Under the pieces are notes generated by a model. It ran no database searches. It was not told where the DNA came from and saw only the letters and a list, made by a program, of their open reading frames with translations. This document shows positions 59,544-64,000 of a stretch of DNA of 64,000 nt, one piece after another. Position 1 is the stretch's first letter; each line of letters opens with the position of its first letter. The DNA is from Phoronis australis (taxonomy: Eukaryota; Phoronida; Phoronidae), in contig NMRA01000612.1 of NCBI GenBank assembly GCA_002633005.1, positions 178,812 through 242,811 on the forward strand, read 5' to 3'. The translations under genes were made by a program, and so were the position numbers.

Positions 59544-61350
59544 AATTTATGAATTTGATGACGAAGTTCGCCGAGAGGTAGTCATCTATTCTTGATGGGT
59601 CAGTGGATGTCACTGAGAAAGGATACCCACCCATCCTGTCATTAATTGAAGATCCCATATCATTCCTTTAATTGTTTAATATTAAAATACCCTAAACAGT
59701 TTATGTTGTACCTTTTTGGGTCAGTCGAACCTCCAGGAAAGCGCTAACAAAAGTGCCTTTGCGACCGTTCACATTACTTGCGCTTTCGCTTCTATTGAAA
59801 GTGCTAGCGAAAACGCCAGCGTTTCAGCCACCATGTGAACCGAGTACTAGTCACTTTTAAGTGTCATTCCGAAGCTCTTCAGAACACGGTAGGTGCACTC
59901 GCTGAATTGTTTGCATAGATGGTTACATAGCTTCTACATGTCCCATATGACAAATTTTTTTCATGAAAAAAGTTGCAAAAAAGTCGCCTTTCTAATAATC
60001 GGCATTTGGAAAATTCGCGTGTAGCGAGTGCTCAATCAAGTTACATTTTGGCCATTGTTGGCCTCAAATCGTACTTATTTGAATTTCAAAAAATCAGACC
60101 GTTGCAATTAAACACAATAACAGTCGTAACACAAATCCAGTGTTTGGAACTTTGGAATGTGCACGTTGTCCAATTTGATGACCGAAAGCTTTATGGCCAT
60201 CTCAAAAATGTTACCATTAACTTCAATTGGACTTTCGTCCACGAAACTGTATTTGCACTCAAACCAACTTCAAACAAAATTTTGACAGTGTTACTGTAAA
60301 ATGTTTCGTCAGAAGCGTCTCATACAGAAACAAGCGAACTATGGCGGTGTGGCATCCATTAGCTAGGTTGCCAAGAGGAAGAATGCGCACCATGCCCATA
60401 ACAAAATGCATCACGAGGCATTGTTTTTTGCTTTTTGTACGCCTTTTGGCACACCCAAAAGCGCTGCATAGCGCCCCAAAAAGTGCACGGATTGGCGTCC
60501 CCAAATAGCGCCTTTGCAAACCCTCCCCCACCTAAAAGACCATACAAAAGAGTATCTGGGCCCGCTCGGCCCACTTTCCACTCAGTCACTGCAGACAAAT
60601 CCATACTGGGAAAGCCGTTTGTCGGAAAAGGATGCCACATTCATATTTAGCGATACAAAATTTCCAATATCTTAGAGCACTCAGTATTTCTGTATGATAC
60701 ATGGAGAGATATGAGTATTTGAAACCTTTTTGCTCGACATAACTTGACAAATAACGTTATGCTTGGTGCACAATTGCAAATCCTGTGTGATAGCTGTGAT
60801 AGTTGAGAATATCCCCCCATAGAACATGTCCTACCAGCATGTGGACCCGTTCTTACCTGGATGGTCTATTCATGCCGGTAGGACATATTACAGGGGACAT
60901 TCCTTATTACTTCGCACCGTAAGATTTGTATCCGATTTGACTTTCGTACTGTGACATGGATCGGCGTGGGATCCCTGTAGTGGTAGGTCTCCTGCCCTGT
61001 GGTAAAGACGGCACTGCTTACCACTTCACGTGCTTTACGCATTCAGAGTAGGGTCATGTTTAAAGGGTTACATTTCCAAAGGGTGGGGTTTGGGGTCCCT
61101 GGTACACATCGTTTGGGTTTCTCAAAATCCCTTGCTGAAGTATGCAAAAGTTTCTGGTTGCTACCTCCCCCGGAATCCTCTTCCCAATGACCTCTTTGTG
61201 CGTTACCAGCACAGGCCAATTAATGTGGTAATTTCGTAGGCTCAAATTGGAGGTGTTTTATTTCTGCTCATGTGAGCGTTTCAATCCTAACAACACTTTT
61301 AGAAACTCGGCACGTTTCGTGACACTTCCTACTTCGTCAACGTATGTCTG
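59544..61350. other. Intergenic, no gene recognised
   Basis: Several 60-108-codon open frames overlap on both strands near 60200-60650 but none resembles a protein I know. The stretch around 60440-60530 is locally richer in G and C and may be a repeat. Confidence 0.4.
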
Positions 61351-61360
61351 TAACACCCAC

Positions 61361-61512
61361 CTCCCGTTCAGTAACGCTTGGTCCTCGCTAAAAACCAAAA
61401 TTTCGCGAGATTACGGGAGATATCGCCATGTATTTTAAATGAGAACACGTGACTTATGTTAGATTTTAGCTAAGTCCTAGCATATGTCCTAGCGTTACTG
61501 AACAAGTGCCCG
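61361..61512. repeat. MITE family A, copy 4
   Basis: The most diverged copy: CTCCCGTTCAGTAACGCTTG at the left, CCTAGCGTTACTGAAC at the right, with the interior AAAATTTCGCGAGATTACGG. It keeps the family length. Confidence 0.88.
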
Positions 61513-63909
61513 CTGTGGTCAAGAAGCCTGTTTTTTAATTGAACGTTTTTTGATAGCTTTGCTGAACAAGGACTTTTTGTATGGAGCAAGTATGGAATTT
61601 TATAAAAGTAAAAGATCTCCATGTTTAAACTTTCATGTTAGTTTTAGATAGGTTGGTATTTCTCATATGAGAAGTGGCCATTCAACGGTTAGCTTTAATT
61701 ATCTAACCCCATTTACTGCATAAGAGTTTCATGTCAGAAAATAGAAAACACTACTCCGATTTCTGAGGACATTTTTCTTACCCTAAGGAGTGAGGGGAAT
61801 ACCGTTTGAACATTCCAATAAGTAAAACCAATGTATTTCAATGACAGTTCTTAGGGCATACATAACAGTTGCGCATCAGCAAAACGTATTGATCACAGCG
61901 CATTCTCAGAAGTGGAACGGCACGCTCTACGGATGAGAAAACTACTTCTCTCAAACTCGAGCCTGCATTGTCCTGCGTCAGCGTCAAAACATAAAAACCT
62001 GTCAGTGTAGGTAGTCAAGGAGTCTTGTACACAAAAATCCATTATCAGACATGCATCAATAACTCTTTGTTGTTTTTAACTTATTCACGTGCGAAGTCGC
62101 GTGACTCCCGCATGCCTGGTTGTGTAATTTCTCAACTGTCTTCCCTAGTTCTACGAGAGGTTGCACTGTGGAAACATGGAATATAGCATTAAAACATTCC
62201 GATTGGATAACGTAGAGAAAATTGCATGAAAATACTGCTTCATCTCATCAGAAATGCCTTGATGACTTGCTGATTCTGCAACCTCGACAATAGACTTAAC
62301 TGATGCATTCGGCACAATTTCGTGATTTTGACACACGAAAGATTGAGCCAAAACAAAAAGCATAATAGGTTATCGCCTGGAAATCGAGACAATGATGCAG
62401 TATTTTTTACTTGCTCTTTCTGAAAGCGAAAATTCACCTCAGACAGGCAAAATAATGTGGGATTTTTTAGTTTCGAGTGAGTGAAGGGCTGGCGAGAGTC
62501 ATACCGGTGCTTGAAAAGTGCTTGAAATTCTCTTCTATCTCCATTGGCGACTGCATGTGTGGAATTGGCGTCACAATCCAGTATGGTGTCAAATGGCGAT
62601 CAAAAGTTATCCTTCAGAATAGCAGATTTCGCCAACAAAAAGTGCTGGAATCCTCAGAATTGTGTTAGAAGAATATAATTTTGGAATCAACATCGAGTCG
62701 TCCTGTAACCCGGGAAAAGTAGTTTTGGTTGAAACGCAGACGATCCAGTGACAATGCAAACCACTTTGGAATGATAGTTCAATCACTTGTCTGTCGCAAG
62801 TCAAATTTTGGATCTGCGGGCACTTTCAAGTCGTTACCTGTTGCGATCAAGGTACTCCTACACCCAAGAGAATTTATTATTAAAACTGATAATCCCATTG
62901 ATTTGCCAACATTGCGTTTACGTGGCGTGTCTCAGAGATGCCTACTAGTACATATAGTTCATACTTGTACTTGTTAAGGATTATCACAGAGAATGGTCTG
63001 AATTTTGTATGGGAAATACAAATTAGTCAGCTTAAGTTAAAACTTAAAATTTGTTTTAATTTTTCAGAAATTCTCTTACGCATCGTTTTTGAGCCTTGGA
63101 TAGCATAAACGGCCACTTTGATCGCCTGCCAAAGTTTCTCAGTAATTGCCTTGGGTTAGTCAATCATAACTTTGTCGATGCTCTCTGACGTTGTGAGTTA
63201 ATCTATATAATGCCGTAAATGAAAAATGCGCCATTCGCGCAGTTTCACGAGACCTCGCCATGCCAGTCTGCAACTTTGGAACGCACTAAATAAGGCCGGG
63301 ATGGAAAGAACAGACAGAAACACACATGCAACCCATAACACGCATATTGGCGATCACGTTTAGACGGTGTATCGCAAATTGAGTGGCTTAAACAAGCTAT
63401 ATGGACTTTTCGAGCATTTCCCAGTGCATCTTTTGCCGGCAGTTATACATCGCTTGGCAACTCATGGCGTGTCAAACCTAGTATTTACCCTTGCTTGGCT
63501 TACGTGCCTTTGCGCAGCTTTAAAAAAGTTGATTTGGGCCGGTGGTTTTTATTCATTCTTTTAGTCAGTGAGCGAAGGTCTAACGATGAGCGCGGCACAG
63601 ACCAGAGCCGACGTCTTGTTTCTTAGCTATATAAGGCGCATCAAAATGATGGCAATATCCTTTTCCGGTTCATTCTCTCAACTTACATAGCTCTACAAGT
63701 GAATGCCCGTATACCTCAGTCAACAGAAAATGATGAATAAGAGGCTGCTATAAGACAGCAACAACTAGACAAAAACATTTTGTCATTTGAAATATACGAA
63801 GGCCCATTACTGCCAGGAAAACAAAATTGGAACCTGTTAGTACGGAATGCCAATCCGTTATTACCGGTTGGCAATCCGTAATAAAAGATTGTAAATCATG
63901 TGTAATAAC
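61513..63909. other. Intergenic, nothing recognised
   Basis: No coding similarity or structured RNA is seen on either strand. Confidence 0.4.
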
Positions 63910-64000
63910 CAGGCCCGTAGGAAGGAAAAAAATATTAGGGGTTGGGGGGCACAAACCAATTTGACGTCGCCAACCTACCCCCTTGCTATCGCCACCCGCC
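63910..64000. repeat. Partial CAGGCCCGTAGGAAGG element at the window edge
   Basis: It shares its first 16 bases (one difference) with the element end at 59340 and continues past the window. Confidence 0.4.

Noticed and set aside
60359-60650. Overlapping open frames of 71-93 codons on both strands
   Set aside because: They mirror each other across a GC-richer patch, as expected for non-coding sequence with few stops.

Overview
This is a stretch of animal (metazoan) nuclear genome. Four multi-exon genes with GT-AG introns and conserved protein families fill much of the window, separated and interrupted by decayed transposons, inverted-repeat elements and satellites. AP2M1, REPS1, beta-1,4-galactosyltransferase and a Cys-loop anion-channel gene, together with a low-GC genome rich in small hairpin elements, THAP fragments and Ty3/gypsy debris, suggest a marine invertebrate. 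A deuterostome such as a hemichordate, echinoderm or lancelet seems plausible, but the species call is weak. There is one assembly gap of 732 Ns (10557-11288) and a single N at 47222.

Layout: (1) 571-1986, plus strand: the last four coding exons of AP2M1, the mu subunit of the AP-2 clathrin adaptor; the 5' part lies outside the window. (2) 2909-16482, minus strand: REPS1/REPS2, an EH-domain partner of RalBP1, with 14 exons recovered and at least one probably lost in the gap. AP2M1 and REPS1 converge tail to tail about 0.9 kb apart, and both act in clathrin-mediated endocytosis. (3) 16.5-25 kb: a repeat-bearing intergenic region with a dense ETS/YY1/NRF1 site cluster at 21.8-22.2 kb that looks like a promoter. 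(4) 25099-40370, plus strand: a complete six-exon B4GALT gene encoding 428 residues. Its large introns carry an octamer-containing satellite, RNase H fragments and a decayed gypsy pol. (5) 43686-59154, minus strand: a complete nine-exon Cys-loop anion-channel subunit of 440 residues, converging on B4GALT. (6) 59.2-64 kb: intergenic sequence with repeat fragments and no gene I recognise.

Exon junctions were placed by hand and checked for reading phase. The B4GALT and channel models are in phase throughout; REPS1 is in phase on each side of the gap.

The most unusual items are: a 44-bp minisatellite in REPS1 built from the end of a coding exon plus its 5' splice site; a roughly 480-bp foldback hairpin in REPS1 intron 1; a ~160-bp satellite carrying an inverted POU-octamer palindrome in each unit; a four-copy hairpin MITE family with one copy inside a duplicated RNase H fragment, which gives a natural empty site; and a B4GALT exon lying between a decayed gypsy integrase and a nearly perfect 96-bp inverted copy of part of it. 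I found no CRISPR array and no prokaryotic-type system.
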